From positions 1 to 64,000 of the forward strand of contig NZ_FTOQ01000017.1 of the NCBI RefSeq assembly GCF_900156805.1: a stretch of DNA of 64,000 bases. Reading direction: 5' to 3'. This document shows positions 7,857 to 15,614 of the stretch, piece after piece. The notes under the pieces are model-generated. The model saw only the letters and a list, made by a program, of their open reading frames with translations, had not been told where the DNA came from and ran no database searches. This DNA comes from Roseivivax lentus. Lineage in GTDB: Bacteria > Pseudomonadota > Alphaproteobacteria > Rhodobacterales > Rhodobacteraceae. Within the stretch, counting starts at the first letter, position 1, and each line of letters begins with the position of its first letter. The position numbers and the translations under genes were made by a program.

Positions 7857-10579
7857 TCTCCTTCAACGGGCTTGTGGCGATCTGCCTGGCCTATGTGGTC
7901 CTGCTCTTCGCCGTGGCCTTCTTCGCCGATGGCGCGGCGCGGCGGGGCCGGGGCGGCTGGCTGCGCTCGCCCATGGTCTATACGTTGTCGCTGTCGGTCT
8001 ATTGCACCGCCTGGACCTTCTACGGCGCCGTCGGCTCGGCCGCGCGCAGCGGGCTCGAATACCTGACGATCTATCTCGGCCCCACGCTGGTGATGATCGG
8101 CTGGTGGTGGGTCCTGCGCAAGCTGGTGCGGATCGGGCGGTCCCAGCGGATCACCTCGGTGGCCGATCTCGTGTCGTCGCGCTATGGCAAGTCGAACCTT
8201 CTCGCGGTGGGGGTGACGCTTCTGTCGGTCACCGCGACGACGCCCTATATCGCGCTGCAGCTGCAATCGGTCACCGTCTCTCTGGAGGTCTTCAGCGGCA
8301 GCGGCACGGGCAGCGCCATCGGCGCGCTCGCCACGGACGCCGCGTCGGGCGACGGGAACGCCCCCGCGCAAAGCGCCAATTCCGCCTTCCTCGTGGCGCT
8401 GGGCCTCGCGCTCTTCACGGTGATCTTCGGCACCCGCAACCTCGATGCGAACGAACGCCATCACGGCGTCGTCATGGCCATCGCGGTCGAGGCCGTTGTG
8501 AAGCTCTTCGCGCTGATGGCGGTGGGCGTCTTCGTGGTCTGGGGCCTGTCGGGCGGCATCGCCGAGACGCTGGCGCGGATCGAAGCCTCGCCGCTGCGCA
8601 GCTGGGACATCAATGGCGGGCGGTGGGCGGGCCTGATCTTCCTGTCGGCCGCGGCTTTCATCTGCCTGCCGCGGATGTTCCAGGTGTTGGTGGTGGAATC
8701 GGCCGACGAGGACCATCTGCGCACCGCGAGCTGGGCCTTCCCGCTTTATCTGCTGCTGATGTCGGTCTTCGTGGTGCCGATCGCGGTGACCGGGCTCGAC
8801 CTTCTGCCCGCGGGCGCCAACCCGGATCTCTTCGTGGTCACGCTGCCGCTCGCGCAGGGCCAGACGGAGCTTGCGGTCCTGTCGTTTCTCGGCGGGTTCT
8901 CCTCGGCGACCTCGATGGTGATCGTGGCCTCCATCGCGGTCTCGACCATGGTCTCCAACCATATCGTCATGCCGCTCTGGCTGCGGCTGACGGGCGGGCG
9001 CGCCTCGATGTCGGGCGATATCCGTCACGTGGTGCTGACGGCGCGGCGGGTCTCCATCGTGTCGGTGGTGCTGTTGGGCTATTTCTACTACGCGCTTTCG
9101 GGTGGCGGCACGGCGCTTGCCTCCATCGGTATCATCTCCTTCGTGGGGGCGGTGCAGGTGCTGCCCTCGGTGCTGGGCGGTATCTTCTGGCGCGGCGCGA
9201 CCCGCTTGGGCGCGCTGGCGGGGCTCTTCACCGGGGCGACGCTCTGGGCCTATACGCTGTTCCTGCCCTCCTTCGGCCCGGTCATCTTCTCCGCCGAATT
9301 CATGAGCGCGGGGCCCTTCGGCATTGGCTGGCTGGCACCCCATGCGCTTTTCGGGCTCAGCGGCATGGACCCGTTCCTGCACGCGCTGCTGTGGTCCATG
9401 TCGCTCAACGCGATCGCCTTCTTCGTGGTCTCGGTCGCGAGTTTTCCGACCCCGCTGGAGCGGCTTCAGGGTGCGCAATTCGTCAATATCTTCCAGCATT
9501 CGGGCGGGCCGCGCAGCTGGTCGGCCGGGGTCGCGCAGACCGAGGATCTCCTGATCATGTCGCAGCGGATCCTCGGATCGGACCAGGCCATCGCGCTGTT
9601 CCGCCGCGAGGCGCGGCGGATGGGGCTGAAGGGCGATCTGCCGGAACCGGAACCGGGCTTTCTCGAGACGCTGGAGCGCGAGCTGGCGGGCTCGGTCGGC
9701 GCGGCCACGGCGCATGCGATGGTCGGACAGATCGTCGGCGGGACCTCCGTGTCGGTGCAGGACCTCATCGCGGTGGCCGACGAATCGGCGCAGCTGATGG
9801 AATATTCCGCCCGGCTCGAGGCGCAATCGGCCGAGCTGTCGCGCACCGCGCGGCAATTGCGCGAGGCGAACCAGAAGCTGACCCGCCTGTCGGTGCAGAA
9901 AGACGCCTTCCTCAGCCAGATCAGCCACGAGCTGCGCACGCCGATGTCCTCGATCCGGGCCTTTTCCGAGATCCTGCGCGATTCCGACAGCCTGTCCGAT
10001 GCCGAGCAGTCGAAATTCGCCTCGATCATCCACGACGAGACGATCCGCCTGACGCGGCTGCTGGACGATATCCTCGATCTGTCGGTGATGGAGAATGGGC
10101 GCGTCAGCCTGAACCTGCGCGAAGGCACGCTGAGCGACGTGATCGAGCGCGCGGTCGCCGCGGCGGCGGCAGGCGAGGGGGACGGGCTGCGCATCCAGCG
10201 CAACCACGTCTCCGAGGTGGTGCGGCTGCATACCGATCTCGACCGGCTGGCGCAGGTCTTCATCAACCTCATCGCCAATGCCCGGAAATATTGCGAGGCC
10301 GAGAAGCCTGTCCTGCAGATCCGCGTGCGCGATCTGGGCGACGCTATCTGCGTCGATTTCGTCGATAACGGGCAGGGCGTGCCGGAGGAATCCCGCGACA
10401 TGATCTTCGAGAAGTTCTCGCGCATGTCGGACCAGAAGGCGGGCGGTGCGGGCCTCGGCCTCGCGATCTGCCGCCAGATCATGGAGCGGCTGGGCGGCAC
10501 CATCTCCTACTTGCCCGGCGAGACGGGCGGCGCCTTCCGCGTGCGGCTGCCGCGCGATGCCGCTCTGGCGGCGGAATGA
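7853..10579 (+). CDS. sodium:solute symporter/histidine kinase fusion
   Basis: 908-aa inner-membrane protein. Roughly residues 1-560 are a sodium/solute symporter (SSSF) domain with about 13 hydrophobic spans, followed by a coiled-coil linker (near 640-690) and a complete kinase module: H-box SHELRTP with phospho-acceptor His692, N-box NLIANARKY, G1 DNGQGVP, G2 GAGLGLAI. The architecture resembles CbrA-like kinases that couple nutrient passage to signalling. The start at 7853 was chosen because ATGA overlaps the preceding stop; an upstream in-frame start at 7706 would run through the small membrane-protein gene. The cognate regulator is probably the receiver protein at 7207. Confidence 0.92.
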   Translation: MISFNGLVAICLAYVVLLFAVAFFADGAARRGRGGWLRSPMVYTLSLSVYCTAWTFYGAVGSAARSGLEYLTIYLGPTLVMIGWWWVLRKLVRIGRSQRITSVADLVSSRYGKSNLLAVGVTLLSVTATTPYIALQLQSVTVSLEVFSGSGTGSAIGALATDAASGDGNAPAQSANSAFLVALGLALFTVIFGTRNLDANERHHGVVMAIAVEAVVKLFALMAVGVFVVWGLSGGIAETLARIEASPLRSWDINGGRWAGLIFLSAAAFICLPRMFQVLVVESADEDHLRTASWAFPLYLLLMSVFVVPIAVTGLDLLPAGANPDLFVVTLPLAQGQTELAVLSFLGGFSSATSMVIVASIAVSTMVSNHIVMPLWLRLTGGRASMSGDIRHVVLTARRVSIVSVVLLGYFYYALSGGGTALASIGIISFVGAVQVLPSVLGGIFWRGATRLGALAGLFTGATLWAYTLFLPSFGPVIFSAEFMSAGPFGIGWLAPHALFGLSGMDPFLHALLWSMSLNAIAFFVVSVASFPTPLERLQGAQFVNIFQHSGGPRSWSAGVAQTEDLLIMSQRILGSDQAIALFRREARRMGLKGDLPEPEPGFLETLERELAGSVGAATAHAMVGQIVGGTSVSVQDLIAVADESAQLMEYSARLEAQSAELSRTARQLREANQKLTRLSVQKDAFLSQISHELRTPMSSIRAFSEILRDSDSLSDAEQSKFASIIHDETIRLTRLLDDILDLSVMENGRVSLNLREGTLSDVIERAVAAAAAGEGDGLRIQRNHVSEVVRLHTDLDRLAQVFINLIANARKYCEAEKPVLQIRVRDLGDAICVDFVDNGQGVPEESRDMIFEKFSRMSDQKAGGAGLGLAICRQIMERLGGTISYLPGETGGAFRVRLPRDAALAAE

Positions 10580-10646
10580 GAATTCATCAAGAAAATGGTA
10601 ACCTAACGCGCCCATAACCCCTGTAGACGGGTGAACGGGACCGAGA

Positions 10647-11819
10647 ATGCACGACGCGCAGGATGCCGAAACAAACGATGTGCTTCGTCGCAAGGCGTCG
10701 ATCGGACGGCGTGCGTTCGAGGCCCATGGCATGTCGCCGGAAAAGGCCCTGAACCGTGCGCTGGCCCGCGCGGCGGAGACGCATTGGAACCTCGCGCTGC
10801 TGGCGCGCGACGTGCAGCAGTCGCGCATCGATCAGGCAAGCTGCGAAGAGGCGCTGGGCGAGGGCGGCATGATCGTGTTGCTCGACGGTCCCGAGGGGCT
10901 GCCGGGCTTCGCGCGCATCGACGGCGCGCTCGTCGCGGGCCTGACCGAGGTGCAGACCTTCGGCACCATCTCGGCGATGGAGCCCGAGGATCGGCCCTTC
11001 ACCGCCACCGATGCGGCGATGACCGCGCCGCTGCTCGATCAGGGACTGGAGAATTTCGCGCGGCTGATGGCCGCCCATCCGCTGCACCGCCAGATCGCGG
11101 AATTCCGCTTCGGCGCCCGGGTCGAGACGGCGCGGATCGCGGGCACGCTGATGGATTCGGCCTTCTACACGCTGTTCCGCCTGCAGGTCGATCTGGGGGG
11201 CGGTTGCCGGTCCGGGCAGATGATGCTGGCCTTCCCCGAACGCGACACGGCACCCGCCGAAGACGATGCGGAGGCCGACCCGGCCATGCCGCGGCACAGC
11301 CAGCTGATGATGACGCTGCCGGTGCATCTCGACGTGGTGCTGTGCCGGCTCACGCTGTCGCTTCGCGACGTGGAGGCGTTGCAGGAGGGCAGCCGCCTGG
11401 CCCTGCCGCGCGATGCGCTGACCCGGACGAAACTCTGCGCGGCGGGCGGCCTGTCCATCGCCGAGGGCACATTGGGCCAGATGAACGGCCAACGCGCCCT
11501 GCGTCTCGGCGGGGATGCACTGCAGGGCCGGGAGGCGAAGTCCCGGATGGAAAGCCTGGCCGCGACGGCGATGGCGGGAAGCGGGCAGGCCGGTGCCCCG
11601 TCCGAGCCCATGGCGCCGCTCGATTTCCAGCAGATGGTCGATGCGGCGGAGCCGTCGCCGTCCGGCCAGGATTCCGCGCCGCCGGGGATCACGCCGCCGC
11701 TGGTGGACCTGCCGGATATTCCCGAACTCGACGATCTGCCGGAGCTGCCGCCGCTCGATCTCGACAATTTGCCGCCGATGGAGCTGCCCGACTTGCCGGG
11801 GATGGCGCCGCAGGAGTGA
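10647..11819 (+). CDS. orphan FliM/FliN-like SpoA-domain protein
   Basis: 390-aa protein whose region from about residue 215 to 290 (LPVHLDVVLCRLTLSLRDVEALQEG, then a ...TKLCAAGGLSIAEGTLG... segment) matches the SpoA/FliM C-terminal fold of flagellar switch and type III secretion C-ring proteins. The N-terminal 200 residues are only weakly FliM-like, and the C-terminus is a Pro/Leu/Asp-rich tail (LPDIPELDDLPELPPLD) of low complexity. No other flagellar gene is nearby. The role is probably flagellar motor switching, inferred from the domain. Confidence 0.72.
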   Translation: MHDAQDAETNDVLRRKASIGRRAFEAHGMSPEKALNRALARAAETHWNLALLARDVQQSRIDQASCEEALGEGGMIVLLDGPEGLPGFARIDGALVAGLTEVQTFGTISAMEPEDRPFTATDAAMTAPLLDQGLENFARLMAAHPLHRQIAEFRFGARVETARIAGTLMDSAFYTLFRLQVDLGGGCRSGQMMLAFPERDTAPAEDDAEADPAMPRHSQLMMTLPVHLDVVLCRLTLSLRDVEALQEGSRLALPRDALTRTKLCAAGGLSIAEGTLGQMNGQRALRLGGDALQGREAKSRMESLAATAMAGSGQAGAPSEPMAPLDFQQMVDAAEPSPSGQDSAPPGITPPLVDLPDIPELDDLPELPPLDLDNLPPMELPDLPGMAPQE

Positions 11820-11955
11820 AGGGCGGCCATGGGTAAGGGCGTCCGTTCGCGCCGATATGAGCCGCTCTAGGGGCAATCGTCATGCGCGCCCGATCCTGGT
11901 TGCGCATGGAAGGCGCGATAGCTGAAGCGTGTGAAGGACGGATCGGCCGGGCCGC

Positions 11956-12390
11956 TCAGTCGGTCGACTGCGCGGTGATCGCCTCCAGCGTCGGCCGAAG
12001 CCCGGCAAGGTCGTAGCCCGCCTGGGCCGCGGCAGACAGGATCTCGTCGACCGGGTCATGACCGGCCCGCGACAAGGCCCAGACCACCGAACACCGCGTC
12101 CCCGAGGCGCAATAGGCCAGAACCTTCCCCGGCGCCCCATCGATCAGTTCCGCCTGCGCCGCGACGTTGTCGGGCGTCATGGTCTGGTGCGTGAGCGGCA
12201 GCACCTGGAAATCGAGCCCCGCCGCCTCGGCGGCGGCGCCGATGGCCGACGCCTGGTGGCTCGGCGGCACTTCCCCGTCGGGACGATTGCAGATGAGCCG
12301 GGTGAAGCCCGCCGCCTTGATGTCGGCGATGTCCTCGGCGTCGATCTGCGGCGAGACGAAATAGCGGTCGGTGATTTGGCGCGGTTCCAT
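11956..12390 (-). CDS. DUF442/TIGR01244-type sulfur transferase or phosphatase
   Basis: 144-aa protein of the beta-lactamase-hydrolase-like (BLH, DUF442) family, a rhodanese/dual-specificity-phosphatase relative. The active-site loop AYCASGTRCSVVWAL, with its Cys, lies near residues 93-106, and the N-terminal ITDRYFVSPQI is typical. In proteobacteria this domain goes with sulfide and persulfide handling, and here it is the last gene after the two YeeE/YedE halves (9-base gap). The reaction is inferred from family and context. Confidence 0.85.
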   Translation of the reverse strand: MEPRQITDRYFVSPQIDAEDIADIKAAGFTRLICNRPDGEVPPSHQASAIGAAAEAAGLDFQVLPLTHQTMTPDNVAAQAELIDGAPGKVLAYCASGTRCSVVWALSRAGHDPVDEILSAAAQAGYDLAGLRPTLEAITAQSTD

Positions 12391-12399
12391 GTCGCTGGC

Positions 12400-12834
12400 C
12401 TACTCCGCGGGAACCGCACTGTCCAGACGGCGCCGCACGAACGGGGCCGCAGCCATCCCCGCGAGCATCGCCGCGAGAAAGACCCAGACGCCCGGCCCGC
12501 CATAGCTCAGCGAGGCGACGACCGGTCCGGGGCACAGCCCCACGAGGCCCCAACCCATACCGAAAAGCACCGAGCCCACGACGAGGTTGCGCCCGAGACG
12601 CGCCTCGGGCGGGGCCGGGAAACTGCCGCCCGCCACCGGTGCCTGCCGCCGCGCGGCGACCTGCCATGCCATGGCCATCGGCACGATCGCACCGCCCATC
12701 ACGAAGGCCAGCGTCGGATCCCAGTTGCCGAAGACATCGAGCCAGCCCTGCACCTTCGCGGTGTCGGTCATCCCCGAAAGATAGAGCCCGGCCCCGAAGA
12801 GCCCGCCCGCGATCAAGGCGAAGATCATCCGCAT
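12400..12834 (-). CDS. YeeE/YedE-type sulfur transporter half (DUF6691)
   Basis: 144-aa membrane protein with four hydrophobic spans and the GMGWGLVGLCPGP motif near residue 93, whose Cys is typical of the YeeE/TsuA thiosulfate-importer superfamily. Its start overlaps the previous stop (ATGA at 12834), and the partner half lies directly upstream. The two together probably make one functional transporter, equivalent to a single fused YeeE protein. The substrate (thiosulfate or another reduced sulfur species) is inferred. Confidence 0.83.
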   Translation of the reverse strand: MRMIFALIAGGLFGAGLYLSGMTDTAKVQGWLDVFGNWDPTLAFVMGGAIVPMAMAWQVAARRQAPVAGGSFPAPPEARLGRNLVVGSVLFGMGWGLVGLCPGPVVASLSYGGPGVWVFLAAMLAGMAAAPFVRRRLDSAVPAE

Positions 12835-13274
12835 CACATCACCCCCAGACCGTGCCGCAGGAGCGCGATGGTCAGCCCGCCCGCGAGAATGTAGAAGCAG
12901 GTGGCCACGATGCCCCGCAGCGACAGCCGCGAGATGCCGCAGACCCCGTGGCCCGACGTGCAGCCATTGGCGATGCGCGTGCCGACCCCCACCAGAAGCC
13001 CGCCCGCGATGAGCAGGATAACGTTCTGCGTGAGATTGTTCTCGACCGCGCCGAACAGCAGCGCGAGGATCAGCGGCACCCCCGCCGTGCCCGCCAGAAA
13101 GGCGATCCGTTCGCCCGCATTGCTGCGGCCCGACCCGTCGACGAGCCCGCCGATCAGGCCCGATGCGCCCATGATCCGCCCGTTCGCCAAGAGGAACACC
13201 GCCCCTCCGAGGCCGATGAGCCCGCCGCCCAAAAGTCCCATGATCCAGTCCGTCGGCATGCCTTGTCCTTCCAT
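12834..13274 (-). CDS. YeeE/YedE family sulfur transporter half
   Basis: 146-aa membrane protein with four spans and the NGCTSGHGVCGISRLS signature near residue 105, whose Cys pair is characteristic of YeeE/YedE (DUF395) transporters that pass thiosulfate through Cys relays. First gene of a three-gene operon with the DUF6691 half (overlapping by 4 bases) and the DUF442 protein. A second possible start, Met6 (13259), follows closely. The AT-rich stretch just upstream (about 13308-13333) is the likely promoter/operator region. Confidence 0.85.
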   Translation of the reverse strand: MEGQGMPTDWIMGLLGGGLIGLGGAVFLLANGRIMGASGLIGGLVDGSGRSNAGERIAFLAGTAGVPLILALLFGAVENNLTQNVILLIAGGLLVGVGTRIANGCTSGHGVCGISRLSLRGIVATCFYILAGGLTIALLRHGLGVM

Positions 13275-13304
13275 CCACCTGCGCCCGTCCGCGCCGCTGA
13301 TTCA

Positions 13305-13335
13305 ACACATATAAAAAAATGAATATATTGCAAGA
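13305..13335 (-). promoter_or_regulatory. AT-rich promoter/operator region of the sulfur operon
   Basis: In an otherwise GC-rich surround, about 30 bases upstream of the YeeE-type gene are almost all A/T (CATATAAAAAAATGAATATAT). Persulfide-responsive ArsR repressors (BigR/SqrR) act at AT-rich sites in front of such operons. I see no clean, complete consensus palindrome, so only the region is marked. Confidence 0.3.
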
Positions 13336-13489
13336 GGGACTCGCTCTGCCGGGCGCGTTGGCTCGCTTCGGGGGGACGCTTGCCCGGCTGTGGATAATTT
13401 CGTCTAATGCTGCAAAATCCGGCGGATGTCCGGAGCGGGCAGGCTGACCCGGCCGTGCGGCTGGGCTTTTTCGGATAAAGGGCAGACGG

Positions 13490-15493
13490 ATGCCGGACCT
13501 CGTTCATCGCCACGTCGCCGGCGGGATCGCGGTCCTCGAGATCGCGAATCCGCCCGCCAATCTCATCTCTGCGCCGGTGCGGTCGGCCCTGTCGGCGGCG
13601 CTCGCCGAGACGCTGGAAGACCCCGGGATCGACGTCCTTCTGATCGTGGCGGCGGGACGCGATTTCTGCACCGGGCTCGATCTGCCGCAACCGCGCGGGT
13701 TCGCGGCCCGGGGGGAGCGCGAGGCGCCGACCCTTTCGGCCCTCTGCGCCGAGATCGAAGCCGCGACGAAGCCCGTGGTCGCCGCGATCCAGGGGCAGGT
13801 GTTTTCGAGCGGCGCCGAACTCGCACTGGCGGCGCATTACCGCCTTGCCGGCGCAGGGGCGCAGATCGCCTTTCCCGAAGTGCGGGTGGGCCTGTCGCCG
13901 CGTGGCGGCAGCACCCAGCGGCTGCCGCGGCTTCTGGGCGCCGATCCGGCGCTCGACCTTCTGCTCGGCGGCCGCCCGGTGACGGTGCGGCGTCCGCCGG
14001 CGCGCGCGCTTTTCGACGCGGTCGTCGCGGAGGACCTGCGCGGCGCGGCGCTGCGGTTCTGCGCCCCCCTGCAGGAGGCGGGATCGGGGCCGAGGCCATC
14101 CGCCGCGGCCCAGGCCGGTCTGCGCGATCCGGTGGGCTACCAGGCGGCGATCGCGCGCCGGCGTGCGCAATTGGCGGGCCATCCCGAAGCCGCGCGCCAC
14201 GCCATCCTCGATTGCGTCGAGGCAGCGCAACTTCTGCCCTTCGAGGCCGGGCTCGCCCGCGAGGCCGACGCCTGCCTCGAACTCGCGGGCAGCGATCAGG
14301 CGCTGGCGATGCGGCAGATATTCCTGGCCGAACGGCGGCTTCTGGCGGGCGCGGCGCAGGATGCCGCCCACCTTCCGGAGGAGGTCCGGATCGCGGTGCT
14401 GGGCGGCGGGCCGCTCGCGACCGAGATCGTCATCTGCGCGTTGAAACACGGGATCGCGGTCAATTGGGGCACGCGCGATCCGTCGCGGCTGCGCGCGGGC
14501 ATGAATGAGGTGACCGCCGCGCTGACCGCGCAGAAGGCGCGCGGGGCCGTCACGGAAGCCGATCTGCGCGTCATGCTCGACCGGCTGAAGCTCGGCGAAA
14601 GCCACAAGATGGCCGAGGGCATCCATGCCGCGATCATCGCCGCGCGCGGGCAGGGGGCCGTGCCGCTGCCGCCCGGCGCGCCGCGGTTCAAGGCCTTTCC
14701 GGACCCCGTGGCGCAGGTGGATCTGCGCTTCGCACCGCCGGTGACGCATGCCAATTTCGCCGAGGTGCTGGTGGGGCCCGGCGCCGATCCCGAGGCGGTG
14801 CAGTTCGCGCGGGCGCTGGTGCGGCGCATGGGCAAGCTGCCGCTGGTCGTCGCCACGCGGGGCGATGCGGTCACCGACCGGATGATGATGACGCTGCAGG
14901 CCGCGGCGGATGCGCTGGTCGATCTGGGCGAGGACCCCTTTGCAATCGATGCGGCGGTGCGGGGCCTCGACTGGCCGCGTGCGCCCTTCGAGATGCGCGA
15001 TATCGCCGGGCTCGCCGATGGGGCGGGGCGTCCGCGGCCGGAAGGCGCGCGCAACTGGTCCGCGCTGGTCCTGCAGACCGGGCGCCAGGGTCTGGCGACG
15101 GGACGCGGCTTCTACCTGCACCGCGAGGAGGGCCGGGTGCCCGATCCCGCTGTGCGCAAGCTCATCGACGACATGCGCCCCCCCGCGCCGCAGCCGCGCG
15201 ACTTGGATGCGCTTGCCGAGTGCCTCATGACGGCGCTGGCCAATGCGGGCGCGCGGCTCTTGGCCGACCGGGCGGTGGCGCGGTCCGACGACATCGACCT
15301 CGCGATGCATCTGGGCCTCGGCTTTCCGCGCTGGCGGGGCGGCCCGATGATGGCCGCGGATCGCGCCGGGCTGTTCCACGTCAAACGCATCCTCGACAGC
15401 GTGGATCACCCCGACCGGCGGCTTTGGGAGCCGCATCCGATCTGGGCGGATCTGGTCAAGAACGGCAGACGGTTCGCGGACCTCGGCGCCTGA
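13490..15493 (+). CDS. FadJ-like enoyl-CoA hydratase with altered dehydrogenase half
   Basis: 667-aa member of the two-domain beta-oxidation family (FadB/FadJ usually about 700 aa). Residues 1-190 are a crotonase domain with both catalytic glutamates in place (Glu110 in SSGAELAL, Glu130 in FPEVRVG) and STQRLPRLLG. The 3-hydroxyacyl-CoA dehydrogenase half is divergent: the NAD loop reads LGGGPLATEI instead of GxGxMG, the S/T-rich substrate segment is missing, and Arg413 (DLRFAPPV) sits where the catalytic His of HFFNP is expected. The hydratase is probably active and the dehydrogenase possibly not. It precedes an acyl-CoA ligase on the same strand. Confidence 0.8.
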   Translation: MPDLVHRHVAGGIAVLEIANPPANLISAPVRSALSAALAETLEDPGIDVLLIVAAGRDFCTGLDLPQPRGFAARGEREAPTLSALCAEIEAATKPVVAAIQGQVFSSGAELALAAHYRLAGAGAQIAFPEVRVGLSPRGGSTQRLPRLLGADPALDLLLGGRPVTVRRPPARALFDAVVAEDLRGAALRFCAPLQEAGSGPRPSAAAQAGLRDPVGYQAAIARRRAQLAGHPEAARHAILDCVEAAQLLPFEAGLAREADACLELAGSDQALAMRQIFLAERRLLAGAAQDAAHLPEEVRIAVLGGGPLATEIVICALKHGIAVNWGTRDPSRLRAGMNEVTAALTAQKARGAVTEADLRVMLDRLKLGESHKMAEGIHAAIIAARGQGAVPLPPGAPRFKAFPDPVAQVDLRFAPPVTHANFAEVLVGPGADPEAVQFARALVRRMGKLPLVVATRGDAVTDRMMMTLQAAADALVDLGEDPFAIDAAVRGLDWPRAPFEMRDIAGLADGAGRPRPEGARNWSALVLQTGRQGLATGRGFYLHREEGRVPDPAVRKLIDDMRPPAPQPRDLDALAECLMTALANAGARLLADRAVARSDDIDLAMHLGLGFPRWRGGPMMAADRAGLFHVKRILDSVDHPDRRLWEPHPIWADLVKNGRRFADLGA

Positions 15494-15567
15494 TCGGCGC
15501 GCAGGGCCTTCGGACGTTGCGTCAGAGCCGTTTTGCCGTGGCGTCCCCGCTCTTGTACGCTGGCGCA

Positions 15568-15587
15568 AACGGCAACACAGTGCCGTT
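15568..15587 (+). promoter_or_regulatory. inverted repeat before the acyl-CoA ligase
   Basis: AACGGC and GCCGTT arms (15568-15573 and 15582-15587) separated by 8 bases lie 28 bases upstream of the ligase ATG, in the 121-bp gap after the hydratase gene. This is the size expected for a dimeric repressor site or a short hairpin near the ribosome site (GGGAGGGAG). Confidence 0.3.
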
Positions 15588-15614
15588 CGGGAACACAAGG
15601 GAGGGAGACCCACC

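Noticed and set aside
7805-10828. 1007-residue frame antisense to the symporter/kinase gene
   Set aside because: Composition is typical of antisense GC-rich frames (Arg, His, Gln), and the opposite strand has a complete, motif-supported protein.
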